Counted from the stretch's first letter, positions 9,101 through 17,318 are shown. The stretch is 45,757 nucleotides of DNA from an uncultured Clostridia bacterium (GCA_947625895.1 CANQPZ010000009.1:1-45757); one strand, 5' to 3'. Notes: generated from the sequence alone by a model not told the origin. Numbers and translations: made by a program.

Positions 9101-10856
9101 AAATGGATTCTCAGTTATGTATATTATTGCTCAAAAATTAGTTTGGAAATCAAATGAAGATGGATATATAGTTGGTTCCAGAGGATCTGTTGGTTCATCT
9201 TTTGTTGCTAACATGACTGGTATTACAGAAGTTAATTCGTTACAAGCACATTATAGATGTCCAAATTGTAAGTATTCTGATTTTACAGATTATGGTGTAA
9301 AGAATGGATTCGACTTGCCAGACAAGGATTGTCCAAAATGTGGACATAAGCTTGACAAAGATGGAATGGATATACCTTTTGAAACATTCCTTGGATTTAA
9401 TGGAGATAAAGAGCCTGATATAGACCTTAATTTCTCAGGAGAATACCAAGCAAAAGCACATAAATATACTGAAGTAATCTTTGGAAAGGGTACAACATTC
9501 AAAGCAGGAACTGTTGGTACTGTTGCTGATAAAACAGCTTTTGGATATGTTAAAAATTATTTTGAAGAACGACATATACCAGTTACAAATGCAGAAATAG
9601 CAAGACTTTCAGCTGGATGTACAGGAATTAAAAGAACAACTGGACAGCATCCAGGAGGAATAATAGTTGTTCCAAAAGGAAGAGAAATTTTTGAGTTTTG
9701 CCCGGTTCAACATCCGGCAGATGATCCAAATTCAGATATAATAACAACACATTTTGATTATCACTCAATAGATCAAAACTTGTTGAAACTTGATATACTA
9801 GGACATGATGATCCAACAATGATTCGTATGTTATTTGATTTAACTGGATTTGATCCTACAAAAGTTCCTCTTGATGATAAGGAAACAATGTCAATCTTTT
9901 CATCAACAGAAGCTTTAGGAGTTACACCAGAACAGATACATTCAGAGGTTGGAACTTTTGGTGTACCTGAATTTGGTACAAAATTTGTTAGAGGAATGCT
10001 TGTAGACACAAAACCAAAAACTTTTGATGAGCTTATTCGTATTTCTGGTTTGTCACATGGTACAGACGTATGGTTAAATAATGCACAAGACTTAATTAAT
10101 AGTGGAACTATCACTCTAGAAGATGCTATCTGTTGTAGAGATGATATTATGATTTATCTAATTAAAAAAGGATTACCACCAAACCCATCATTTAAAATAA
10201 TGGAAACTGTTCGTAAAGGTAAAGCATTGAAAGACCCAGATAAATGGGCTGAATATAAAGCTTTAATGAAAGAACATGATGTACCAGATTGGTATATAAA
10301 ATCTTGCGAAAAAATTAAGTATATGTTCCCTAAGGCACATGCTGCGGCATATGTAACAAATGCTTTTAGAATAGCTTGGTTTAAAGTTCATAATCCAGTA
10401 GCATATTATACAGCATATTTTACAATTAGAGCTGACGGATTTGATTATGATCTTATGTGCAAAGGAAAAGATAGAGTTTTAAATAAAATGCGTGAAATTG
10501 ATTTAGCAGGAAATGCAGCTCTTCCAAAAGATAAGGATATGTATCCAATTTTAGAATTAGTTTTGGAAATGTATGAGCGTGGAATTGAATTTTTACCAGT
10601 TGATTTATATGAATCAGATGCTACAAAATTCAAAATAGAAGATGGAAAAATAAGACCACCATTAAATAGTGTTCCTGGACTAGGAACTGTTGCTGCAGTA
10701 AGTATCCAAGATGCACGTGAAGAAGAAAAGTTTATGTGTATTGATGATTTGCAGATGAGAGGAAAAGTTGGAAAATCTGTTATTGAAGTTTTGGAAAAAG
10801 AGGGTTGTCTGGAGGGGATGACGCAGAGTAATCAGATGTCGTTGTTCGCAATGTAA
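6141..10856 (+). CDS. polC: DNA polymerase III alpha subunit, PolC type, with a duplicated OB domain
   Basis: The replicative polymerase of low-GC Gram-positives, with built-in 3'-5' proofreading. Order: N-terminal domain (1 to about 175), OB fold (about 214-322), a second OB-like copy (about 341-449), PHP domain from about 464 (ELHMHTQMS, ITDHG), DEDD exonuclease at about 552-720 (LDLETTG, HNADFDIGF, HRALDDV), and polymerase. The polymerase part has a zinc site (CPNC...CPKC near 1040-1070), SRGSVGSS, and PDIDLNFSGE with catalytic Asp near 1093. The length of 1571 exceeds the roughly 1440 usual for PolC by about one OB domain. The last 20 codons are visibly richer in G and C than the rest. 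Confidence 0.97.
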   Translation: MQKVKDIFSDYSNKQEKINEAEFLKADLYKKTNKLEVYIVSHEKISIDELSNFEDFITKRFNVQRALIEIQYSDVEIEMNIEEDWQKIVTYMSKKEPMTRAILRNSTVKVDNSTISVELKMKGKDLLCSKKFDKGLEHLISNLYNKKVKVNYEENEETSKEEYDKYLKAQEHEAILHLQEIAKREAEERANRPEPVHSSTTETGEKVSENSDNGLILGKTTNFKSKFANISDINDSTTKVNIEGEVTSVSSRDIKNNRTILSFNVEDGKASIICKAFVDSNLTAGILEKLKEGQGVKVDGNAKFDDYANEITIMSNNVVMSSFKLEGGNEETKTESGEQSPLIYGRTTNIKTPMYKIVDINNDTDKVCLEGEIISTDTRDIKGDRTIIMFNLYDGSSTMTIKIFAESKKTKEIVGRLKKAKGIKIDGVAKYDNFAKEITIMANTVIETQGKSKVKRMDNSEEKRVELHMHTQMSQMDAVTSAEDLLKRAISWGWKSIAITDHGVVQSFPEAHKFLDKSGADIKVIYGVEAYFVPDKNPSVVYPRKQDINGEYCVLDLETTGLSFRTEKITEVGIIKIRNGEIVDEFECFVNPQKPIPQEVVEVTHITDDMVKDAETIDKVIPKIIDFIGDSVLVAHNADFDIGFLKHNFAEYGYELENTYIDTLRLAKVLFPEMKKYKLGLIAEKLEIKVDVAHRALDDVKTLVQVFNIMIEKLKENGAKTVNDIDNCIASDPESYKKLPSYHAIILAKDYVGLKNLYKLVSYSHLDYFYKKPRILKSLFEKYREGLILGSACEAGELYRAIVAGRPEEEIEEIAKYYDYLEIQPIGNNEYMVRNGTVADDFELQNINRRIVELGEKLNKLVVATCDVHFMDPQDEIYRRILQAGQKYDDADFQAPLYLRTTEEMLDEFAYLGEEKAYEIVVTNTNKIADMCDRISPISSEKCPPHIEGCEQTIKDIAYGKAHELYGEQLPEIVQTRLDKELDSIIKNGFSVMYIIAQKLVWKSNEDGYIVGSRGSVGSSFVANMTGITEVNSLQAHYRCPNCKYSDFTDYGVKNGFDLPDKDCPKCGHKLDKDGMDIPFETFLGFNGDKEPDIDLNFSGEYQAKAHKYTEVIFGKGTTFKAGTVGTVADKTAFGYVKNYFEERHIPVTNAEIARLSAGCTGIKRTTGQHPGGIIVVPKGREIFEFCPVQHPADDPNSDIITTHFDYHSIDQNLLKLDILGHDDPTMIRMLFDLTGFDPTKVPLDDKETMSIFSSTEALGVTPEQIHSEVGTFGVPEFGTKFVRGMLVDTKPKTFDELIRISGLSHGTDVWLNNAQDLINSGTITLEDAICCRDDIMIYLIKKGLPPNPSFKIMETVRKGKALKDPDKWAEYKALMKEHDVPDWYIKSCEKIKYMFPKAHAAAYVTNAFRIAWFKVHNPVAYYTAYFTIRADGFDYDLMCKGKDRVLNKMREIDLAGNAALPKDKDMYPILELVLEMYERGIEFLPVDLYESDATKFKIEDGKIRPPLNSVPGLGTVAAVSIQDAREEEKFMCIDDLQMRGKVGKSVIEVLEKEGCLEGMTQSNQMSLFAM

Positions 10857-11402
10857 TGGCTGGCGTTTTCATTAAAATACTCATCTTGCGTCGTTAAAAA
10901 TCAAATTAAAAATCCTCATGTACCTATGTACACTCCGGTATTTTAATTTGATTTTTGCCTAGCAATATAAATATTTTAATAAAAACCTGATGACGGAGAG
11001 ATGTACATACGAGACATTTTAGTGTAGGGAAAAATTGAACTAAAAATCCTCATGTACCTATGTACACTCCGGTGTCTTAATTTGATTTTTGCCTAGTAAT
11101 TTAAACATTCTTGTGCGAACCTGATGACGGAGAGGTGTACATACGTGCCATTTTAGTGTAGGTGAAAGTTGAACTGGAAATCCTCGACGTATCTTTATAC
11201 GCCTCCGGTATTTCAATTAACTTTTGCCTAGCAATATAAATATTTTAATAAAAACCTGATGACGGAGAGATGTACATACGAGACATTTTAGTGTAAGTGA
11301 AAGTTGAACTGGAAATCCTCGACGTATCTATATACGTCTCCGGTGTTCCAACTAACTTTTGCCTAGCAATATAAGCATTTTAATGAAAACCTGATGACAG
11401 AG
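10857..11402 (+). repeat. Four-copy tandem array of ~134-bp hairpin-forming repeats
   Basis: A non-coding stretch after polC. The marker AATCCTC recurs at 10911, 11045, 11179 and 11314, giving periods of 134, 134 and 135; the fourth unit is cut short near 11402. Unit 1 opens with a perfect 16-bp inverted repeat (10896-10911 with 10941-10956) enclosing a 29-base loop that has its own small hairpin (TGTAC-CTAT-GTACA). Each unit then carries TTTTGCCTAG and CCTGATGAC(G/A)GAG. The left flank (10865-10901) resembles an inverted copy of the TTGCCTAG...AAAACC part; a 14-mer at 10865-10878 is exactly complementary to 11377-11390. No reading frame of note is present. Confidence 0.85.
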
Positions 11403-11429
11403 TTTTAAATAAATAGAAAGGAGTTTGAA

Positions 11430-11729
11430 ATGGGTGATTACGGTTTATTATTTACATGGCAAGCAGGTGTAATATATCTTTTAATAATAAATATCATTGG
11501 ATTTTTTGCAATGTGGATAGATAAAGTAAAAGCTAAAAGAGGCTCATGGAGAATTCCTGAAAATACATTATTTACAATAACTTTACTAGGTGGAGGTTTT
11601 GGAACGATTGCAGGAATGTATACTTTCAGACATAAAACAAAAAAATTAAGATTCACTATTGGATTTCCAGTTATCTTAATTACAGAAATAGTTTTATTCT
11701 TTTATATTATGATTAAATATGTTTGGTAA
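11430..11729 (+). CDS. DUF1294 family small membrane protein
   Basis: A 99-residue protein with three hydrophobic segments. It matches the DUF1294 pattern from memory: FFAMWIDKVKAKRGSWRIPE followed by a glycine-rich segment (LLGGGFGTIAGMYTFRHKT) and KLRFTIGFPVI. Function is unknown in the family. AAAGGAG lies eight bases before the ATG. The gene begins 27 bases after the repeat array and ends in a strong terminator, so it is probably its own short unit. Confidence 0.88.
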   Translation: MGDYGLLFTWQAGVIYLLIINIIGFFAMWIDKVKAKRGSWRIPENTLFTITLLGGGFGTIAGMYTFRHKTKKLRFTIGFPVILITEIVLFFYIMIKYVW

Positions 11730-11731
11730 AG

Positions 11732-11772
11732 CAAAACAACAGCAGAATTCACTGCTGTCGTTTTGTTGTTTT
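11732..11772. terminator. Bidirectional terminator between DUF1294 and the 59-aa gene
   Basis: The stem AAAACAACAGCAG/CTGCTGTCGTTTT has one mismatch and a six-base loop. It is followed on the plus strand by TTGTTTTT, and on the minus strand the other arm runs into TTTTGCTTT. It separates convergent genes. Confidence 0.75.
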
Positions 11773-11774
11773 TG

Positions 11775-11954
11775 TCACCGCTCAGTCATGTTGAAAAATT
11801 CACCGAACGTCAAGTACTGATCATCCTCGTGCTCCGAAATATAGTTTCCCATTTTTTCGAACACATTCAAGAAATATGTCCGTTGAAGGGTGGAACCTAT
11901 TTGGAGTAGTTCATACTTCAGCTGATCGGAGTATGTCATGTCCCAAAAGCCCAT
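11775..11954 (-). CDS. 59-residue protein of unlike composition, unknown function
   Basis: A short open frame reading MGFWDMTYSDQLKYEL... to NMTER, ending in TGA. I do not recognise it. It is acidic and aromatic-rich, with no membrane segment and no cysteine. It is likely real: AAAGGAGG lies seven bases before the ATG, a good promoter (TTGATA, 17, TATAAT) lies at 12002-12030, and a terminator follows directly. Its codons (CTG, CGG, TCC, ACG) and TGA stop differ from the surrounding AT-rich genes and resemble those of the 242-residue gene beyond recG. It could be a recent acquisition. Confidence 0.65.
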   Translation of the reverse strand: MGFWDMTYSDQLKYELLQIGSTLQRTYFLNVFEKMGNYISEHEDDQYLTFGEFFNMTER

Positions 11955-12001
11955 AGTGGACCTCCTTTCATGTGGCAGCGGCTAACAAGTTACATAAATA
12001 T

Positions 12002-12030
12002 ATTATACTATTTTTTATTAAATATATCAA
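12002..12030 (-). promoter_or_regulatory. Promoter of the 59-aa gene
   Basis: The minus strand reads TTGATA, 17 bases, TATAAT. The predicted start of transcription is about 40 bases before the ATG. Confidence 0.65.
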
Positions 12031-12052
12031 ATTTAGAGGCAGGTGAGTAAAA

Positions 12053-14098
12053 GTGGATTTATCTAAAAATATACAATTTATAAAAGGAGTTGGAGAAGCT
12101 AGAGCTAAGTTACTAAATAGACTAGGTATTTTTAATTTAGATGATTTAATTTCGTACTTCCCAAGAACTTATGAAGACAGAAGTAAGCCTAAAAAAATAG
12201 AAGAACTTGTTGATGGAGAAGATGCTTTAATTGAAGTAATTCCAGTTACAAGAGTGAATGTTGCTAGAATAAGAAAAAATATGACAATTGTAAAAATGAA
12301 TGTAAGAGATGACACTGGAACTTGCCAGATAACATGGTTTAATCAACCATACTTAAAAAGCATGTTTAGACCAGGTGAATATTATAAATTTTATGGAAGA
12401 GTTTCCAAAAAAGGAAATAGAGTTGAAATGAATTCACCAGTATATGATAAAGAGGAGAACACTAAAAATACTGGGAAAATTATACCTATTTATCCTTCTA
12501 CATATAATCTACCTCAAACAACTATAAGAAAAATAATTGAAAATGGTTTATCTGAAATTGATGGAAAACTTCCAGAAACATTACCAGAATTTATTTTAAA
12601 AGAATATGGACTATGTGATATTAATACAGCAATTTCACAAATCCATTTTCCAGAAAGTTTTGAAACCTTTAATATTGCAAGAAAAAGATTAGTCTTCGAA
12701 GAATTATTTTCAATGCAACTAGCGCTTCTTGCTTTAAAAAATCAATATACTAAGGATGTTAAAGGTATTGTATTTGATAAAAATGTTATGATGTCTGATG
12801 TTATAAATAGTTTGCCTTTTACATTAACTAAAGCTCAACTTAGAGTTTTAGAAGAGATAGATTATGACTTAGAAAATAAAAAACCAATGAATAGATTACT
12901 TCAAGGAGATGTTGGATCAGGAAAAACTATTGTTGCAATGATTGCAGCATACAAATGTGTTAGATCAGGTTATCAAGCTGCAATTATGGCACCTACAGCA
13001 ATTTTAGCAACTCAACATTTGGAAAGTTTTAAAAATATATTAAGCAAATTTGGAATAAGAATTGAACTATTAATAAGTGGAATTACTAAAAAGAAAAAAG
13101 ATGAAATATTAGAAAAGCTAAAAAATGGTGAAATAGATATTATAATTGGAACACATGCTTTGTTAGAAGAAAATGTTGTATTTAAAAACTTGGGATTAGT
13201 AGTTACTGATGAACAACATCGTTTCGGCGTAAGACAGAGAAGTATAATTGCAGAAAAAGGAAATAATCCAAATGTGTTAGTTATGACTGCAACACCAATT
13301 CCTAGAACATTAGCACTTATTCTTTATGGTGATCTAGATATTTCTATAATAGATGAGTTGCCACCTAACAGAAAGAAAATTGATACTTTTGCGGTTACAA
13401 AGGGAATGGATGAAAGAGTAAATAACTTTATAAAAAAACAGATAGACGAGGGAAGACAAGCTTATATTGTGTGTCCATTAGTTGAAGAAAATGAAGAGAT
13501 AAATGCTAAATCTGTATTAGAACTTGCTGAAAATTATAAAAACAATGTATTTAAGGATTATAGAGTTGAATATTTACATGGCAAAATGAAACAAAAAGAA
13601 AAAGACTCAATAATGGAAGATTTTAAAAATGGAAAAATAGATATCCTTATATCAACAACTGTTATTGAAGTTGGTGTAGATGTTCCAAATAGTAATATTA
13701 TGGTTGTTGAAAATGCAGAAAGATTTGGACTTGCTCAGCTTCATCAGTTGCGTGGTAGAGTTGGAAGAGGAGAATATCAATCTTATTGCATTTTAAAATA
13801 TAATGGAAACTCTGATGTTATAAGACAAAGAATGAAAGTAATGACAACTACAAATGATGGATTTGTTATTTCTGAAAAGGACTTAGAATTACGTGGTACA
13901 GGTGAATTCTTTGGAACAAGACAACATGGTATTCCTGAATTTAAAATAGCAAATTTATTTGAAGATATTCAGACTTTAAAATCAGTACAATCTATTGCAA
14001 TAAAAATAATTGATAAAGATCCTAAACTGGAAAAAGATGAAAATATACTATTGAAAAAGCTAATTGATAAAAAATTTAATAATAGAATACAAATATAA
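12053..14098 (+). CDS. recG: ATP-dependent DNA helicase RecG
   Basis: Remodels stalled replication forks and Holliday junctions. The start is GTG with AGGTGAG a few bases upstream, and the protein begins at the helix-hairpin-helix-like FIKGVGEARAKLLNRLGI. A wedge/OB domain follows, then the superfamily 2 helicase motifs: GDVGSGKT (about 286-293), DEQH (about 386-389), MTATPIPRTLAL, VIEVGVDVPN and QLRGRVGRG. The 681-residue length is normal. It is flanked on both sides by genes of different base composition that have their own promoters, so it appears to be transcribed alone. Confidence 0.97.
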   Translation: MDLSKNIQFIKGVGEARAKLLNRLGIFNLDDLISYFPRTYEDRSKPKKIEELVDGEDALIEVIPVTRVNVARIRKNMTIVKMNVRDDTGTCQITWFNQPYLKSMFRPGEYYKFYGRVSKKGNRVEMNSPVYDKEENTKNTGKIIPIYPSTYNLPQTTIRKIIENGLSEIDGKLPETLPEFILKEYGLCDINTAISQIHFPESFETFNIARKRLVFEELFSMQLALLALKNQYTKDVKGIVFDKNVMMSDVINSLPFTLTKAQLRVLEEIDYDLENKKPMNRLLQGDVGSGKTIVAMIAAYKCVRSGYQAAIMAPTAILATQHLESFKNILSKFGIRIELLISGITKKKKDEILEKLKNGEIDIIIGTHALLEENVVFKNLGLVVTDEQHRFGVRQRSIIAEKGNNPNVLVMTATPIPRTLALILYGDLDISIIDELPPNRKKIDTFAVTKGMDERVNNFIKKQIDEGRQAYIVCPLVEENEEINAKSVLELAENYKNNVFKDYRVEYLHGKMKQKEKDSIMEDFKNGKIDILISTTVIEVGVDVPNSNIMVVENAERFGLAQLHQLRGRVGRGEYQSYCILKYNGNSDVIRQRMKVMTTTNDGFVISEKDLELRGTGEFFGTRQHGIPEFKIANLFEDIQTLKSVQSIAIKIIDKDPKLEKDENILLKKLIDKKFNNRIQI

Positions 14099-14143
14099 TT
14101 GTCGTAAAATGTCTGAAAATGCGATGAAATCTAGATTTGTAAT

Positions 14144-14172
14144 TTGAATTAGTAGTCTAAATATGTTATAAT
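14144..14172 (+). promoter_or_regulatory. Promoter of the 242-aa gene
   Basis: TTGAAT, 17 bases, TATAAT, with TGT directly before the -10 box (extended -10). It lies about 67 bases upstream of the start codon; a small ACCAA/TTGGT hairpin lies in the leader. Confidence 0.65.
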
Positions 14173-14238
14173 TATTATGTAACCCTTTAACAGCACACCA
14201 AGTATTTTGGTTTTAGTGAACACAGGAGGAAAAGAGAA

Positions 14239-14967
14239 ATGCAAGAAGTAAGAAAAATCAAAGTGGACTTTGACAGACAAGGATTGCATGCAGCAATCGA
14301 AAGCGCAACTAGACGGAAATGCATACCATCAGACTGTTTTGGGAAAGATCTAATTAGAGGCACGATAATTGGTCTCATAGAGCACCCAGACTATTCGATG
14401 GAATTGGCAATCGAAAAAGCAGCTCGGAATTGCAGGATTAATGGAAGTAACATAGATCTGAAGCGGGCTGTGTTTGAAATGGCAGAGTGCTATCTGTCCA
14501 GCGATCTGCTGACAGATGAAAGAGGCGAGGAAATCAATGATCTCGAGCATATCATCGAAATGTGGTATATGAAACGCGATCATGACCTTGCATATCATAA
14601 AGCTTTGAAATTTGTCACGGAAGTGACAGAAGGATTGATTTATGATATTCAAAAGAGTTTCTGTTATTCTACTACAATTGAATATCTCGTACAGAAGGGC
14701 TTTCATTTATCTGATTTGACCACAGATGTTCTTAAAAACATGGTCTTTAAGAAGTTGGTTGCAGATGACTCAACAAGTGAATGCATGTATGAATATGCAT
14801 ATAGAAAATCCCTTTGGAGTGATGAGATAGCAGACAACAAAAAAATTGAAGAAACTATTGATGACTACTGCTCTGAAATCTTACCTGAAGACTGCAAAAG
14901 TATGTTTGAATTTGCGTCTAGGATCGTAGAAGAAATCTATTCTTGCAAAGGTGTCTCCCCCAACTGA
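14239..14967 (+). CDS. 242-residue protein of unlike composition, unknown function
   Basis: I do not recognise this protein. It is mostly helical in appearance, soluble, acidic towards the C-terminus, with scattered cysteines that form no clear metal motif (single Cys in RRKCIPSDCFG, NCRING, AECYLS, DYCSEILPEDCK). No signal peptide or membrane segment. It has an AGGAGGA site eight bases before the ATG, an extended -10 promoter, and a GC-rich hairpin over its TGA stop. Codons such as CGG, CTG, CTC and AAG/CAG-rich stretches differ from the neighbours. Together with the 59-residue gene on the far side of recG it suggests transferred DNA. Confidence 0.72.
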   Translation: MQEVRKIKVDFDRQGLHAAIESATRRKCIPSDCFGKDLIRGTIIGLIEHPDYSMELAIEKAARNCRINGSNIDLKRAVFEMAECYLSSDLLTDERGEEINDLEHIIEMWYMKRDHDLAYHKALKFVTEVTEGLIYDIQKSFCYSTTIEYLVQKGFHLSDLTTDVLKNMVFKKLVADDSTSECMYEYAYRKSLWSDEIADNKKIEETIDDYCSEILPEDCKSMFEFASRIVEEIYSCKGVSPN

Positions 14968-14985
14968 TGGGGGAGATTTCTCTGT
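14954..14985 (+). terminator. Hairpin terminator over the stop of the 242-aa gene
   Basis: An 8-bp stem TCTCCCCC/GGGGGAGA whose seven-base loop contains the TGA stop. The T run after it is poor (ATTTCTCTGTTT), so it may be a leaky terminator or a stabilising 3' hairpin. Confidence 0.55.
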
Positions 14986-15028
14986 TTAAAATCAGAAAAA
15001 GTTAAAATGCTCGTTATATAAACTCGTA

Positions 15029-15057
15029 TTGACTTTATAAGGGTTTGCAGATATAAT
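15029..15057 (+). promoter_or_regulatory. Promoter of the 62-aa membrane protein gene
   Basis: TTGACT, 17 bases, TATAAT; one of the best matches to the vegetative consensus in the window. The start codon follows 28 bases after the -10 box. Confidence 0.7.
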
Positions 15058-15084
15058 AGGGCATATAGTAAGAGGATGTAAAAA

Positions 15085-15273
15085 ATGATTATATTTTTAA
15101 TAATAGTTGGAGCAATATTACTTGCGCTTGGAATAATTTTAGTATATGATGCAAGACCAATTACTAAAAAGTATTTTGGATTTGGTGATCAAAATGAAGC
15201 TACTTTTGGAATGAAACTATTAGGATTCATTTTTATAGTAATTGGTGGAGTATTACTGTTATTGTATTTATAG
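15085..15273 (+). CDS. Small two-helix membrane protein, unknown function
   Basis: A 62-residue protein. Hydrophobic segments at residues 1-19 and about 43-62 enclose a short polar stretch, VYDARPITKKYFGFGDQNEA. I recognise no family with certainty. It forms a monocistronic unit: near-consensus promoter, AAGAGGATG before the ATG, and an intrinsic terminator 7 bases after the stop. That layout supports a real and perhaps well-expressed gene. Confidence 0.72.
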   Translation: MIIFLIIVGAILLALGIILVYDARPITKKYFGFGDQNEATFGMKLLGFIFIVIGGVLLLLYL

Positions 15274-15278
15274 GAAAG

Positions 15279-15308
15279 AAGCAGGTTTAATATACCTGCT
15301 CTTTTATA
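15279..15308 (+). terminator. Intrinsic terminator of the 62-aa gene
   Basis: A 7-bp stem AGCAGGT/ACCTGCT with a seven-base loop, followed by CTTTTATAT. Confidence 0.65.
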
Positions 15309-15369
15309 TACTAAGAAATTTTTTTATAGATACATTGATAATTTATTTTTATTTAGAAAAGGAGAAAAT

Positions 15370-17013
15370 ATGAAAGTAACATATGAAGATAGAGTTTATG
15401 AAATAAATGAACCTATAAAAGTCAACAAACTTTTAGAAAAAGATATAAAGAAAACAGATATTGCTTGTATTTGTAACAATCAAGTTCATGCTTTAGATTA
15501 TGAATTAAGAGAAGATTCACATGTTGAATTAATTGATTCTACTACAAGAGAAGGTAGAAGTGTTTATATAAGAGGAATAATGTTTGTAATGGGTAAAGCT
15601 TTTTATGATATCTATCCAAAAGCTTTATTGTCTGTTAATTACCAGCTTCATAATTCAATGTTCTGTCAAATTGATAACATGGAAATTACAAAAGAAATGA
15701 TAGAAAATGTAAAAAAGAGAATGCAAGAAATTATAAAAGCTGATTTACCAATAACTAAAACGGTTATGACAATTGATGAAGCAAAAGCATTTTATGCAAG
15801 TAATAAAAGTGCTAATGGTAAGTTCCAAATAAATAATCACGCAAAAGAAGTTTCACTATATTTTTGTGAGAATTATTATAATTATCTTTATGGAACAATG
15901 CCTTTATCTACAGGAATGGTACCTTATTTTGATATTGAAGTTTATAAAGATGGATATTTAGTAAGATACCCGGACAGGGCAGAACCTTATAAAATAGGCG
16001 AATATAAAGAAACAAAGAAACTACTTGCTACTTTTGATGAATATGATGATATATACAAGTTACTTAATGTAAGTACAGTGCATAAATTAAATCGTAAAGT
16101 TGAAGAAGGAGAAATCAATGATTTTATATTACTTTCAGAAGCTTTACACGAAAAGAAAATTTCTAATTTAGCAGACGAGATAACTAAAAAGAAAAATGTA
16201 AAAATGGTTTTAATAGCAGGTCCATCTTCATCAGGAAAAACAACTTTTGCAAGAAAGTTAGCCTTAGCATTAAGACTTAATGGATTAAAACCACTTACTA
16301 TTTCTGTTGATAATTATTTTGTTGAAAGAGAAGATAATCCTAAAGACGAATTTGGAAATTACGATTTTGAATGTCTTGAAGCAATAGATTTAAAATTATT
16401 TAATGAACATTTAGTAAAACTTTTAAATGGTGAAGAAATACAAGTTCCTAAATTTGATTTTGCAGTTGGAACAAAAAGATATGATGGAACAACAATGAAA
16501 ATGAGACCAGATAATATCTTAGTAATTGAAGGAATTCATTGTTTAAACGATAAACTTACTTCAGCAATTTCAAAAGATCAAAAAGTAAAAATTTATATAA
16601 GTGATTTAACTGTTTTAAATATAGATTATTTCAATAGAATTTCAACAACAGATACAAGACTTATTAGAAGAATTGTTAGAGATTATAAATTTAGAAGTTA
16701 TGATGCACTTACAACTTTAAGAACTTGGTATTCAGTTAATAGAGGAGAAGAAAAGAATATTTATCCATATCAAGAAGAAGCGGACTATATGTTTAACTCA
16801 TCACTAATTTACGAATTAGCTGTTGAAAAGAAATATGCAGTACCATTACTTAAAGAAATTGACAATACAAATAGAGAATATGGAGAAGCACAAAGATTAA
16901 TTAAGCTATTAGAATATTTTGATGATATACCAGATGATGATATTCCTAATACATCTTTAATTAGAGAATTCATTGGTGATAGTATTTATCATAAGGAGAC
17001 TAAGAAGAAATAA
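15370..17013 (+). CDS. TGS-domain nucleoside (uridine-type) kinase
   Basis: A fusion protein of 547 residues. The N-terminus resembles a TGS domain (about 1-60) followed by a region like the threonyl-tRNA synthetase second domain (about 60-230). A P-loop kinase of the uridine kinase/phosphoribulokinase family occupies the rest (GPSSSGKTTFARKLA at about 284, SVDNYFVERE, and VIEGIHCLND). It probably phosphorylates uridine or cytidine, but the TGS part suggests an added nucleotide- or RNA-sensing role that is not known. AAAAGGAG precedes the ATG. Its stop overlaps the start of the RNHCP gene by one base, so the two are likely co-translated. Confidence 0.88.
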   Translation: MKVTYEDRVYEINEPIKVNKLLEKDIKKTDIACICNNQVHALDYELREDSHVELIDSTTREGRSVYIRGIMFVMGKAFYDIYPKALLSVNYQLHNSMFCQIDNMEITKEMIENVKKRMQEIIKADLPITKTVMTIDEAKAFYASNKSANGKFQINNHAKEVSLYFCENYYNYLYGTMPLSTGMVPYFDIEVYKDGYLVRYPDRAEPYKIGEYKETKKLLATFDEYDDIYKLLNVSTVHKLNRKVEEGEINDFILLSEALHEKKISNLADEITKKKNVKMVLIAGPSSSGKTTFARKLALALRLNGLKPLTISVDNYFVEREDNPKDEFGNYDFECLEAIDLKLFNEHLVKLLNGEEIQVPKFDFAVGTKRYDGTTMKMRPDNILVIEGIHCLNDKLTSAISKDQKVKIYISDLTVLNIDYFNRISTTDTRLIRRIVRDYKFRSYDALTTLRTWYSVNRGEEKNIYPYQEEADYMFNSSLIYELAVEKKYAVPLLKEIDNTNREYGEAQRLIKLLEYFDDIPDDDIPNTSLIREFIGDSIYHKETKKK

Positions 17014-17318
17014 TGGCAAATTTTGTTGTAATTGATGAAGAATTTATATGTGAAAACTGTGGAAAACATGTACCAAAACTAGGATATTCTTGCAGAAATC
17101 ATTGCCCAAGTTGTTTGCATTCAAAACATGTAGATATTAATCCAGGTGATAGGGAAGAAAAGTGTCATGGAGATATGGAGCCTATCGGATTAGAGATTGG
17201 AAAAAAAGGATATGTAATTGTTTTTAGATGTAAAAAATGTGGAGCAATAAGAAAAAACAAAGCTGCAGAAGATGATAATATGGATTTATTAATTGAGTTA
17301 AGTACAAAACAATATTAA
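17013..17318 (+). CDS. RNHCP domain protein, zinc-binding
   Basis: A 101-residue protein whose sequence includes the hallmark CRNHCP. It has CxxC pairs at FICENCGKH, CRNHCPSC and FRCKKCGA, so it should bind zinc; function is unknown in the family, with RNA binding a common guess. It overlaps the preceding kinase gene by one base (TAATG) and is followed by a strong terminator, which closes the two-gene unit. Confidence 0.88.
   Translation: MANFVVIDEEFICENCGKHVPKLGYSCRNHCPSCLHSKHVDINPGDREEKCHGDMEPIGLEIGKKGYVIVFRCKKCGAIRKNKAAEDDNMDLLIELSTKQY

Noticed and set aside
10986..11400. Hammerhead ribozymes, suggested by CTGATGA in each unit
   Set aside because: The GAAA core and the flanking stems I and III are not present in the right places.
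10897..11402. CRISPR array
   Set aside because: The repeats are about 134 bp and contiguous, with no unique spacers of equal length and no cas genes.
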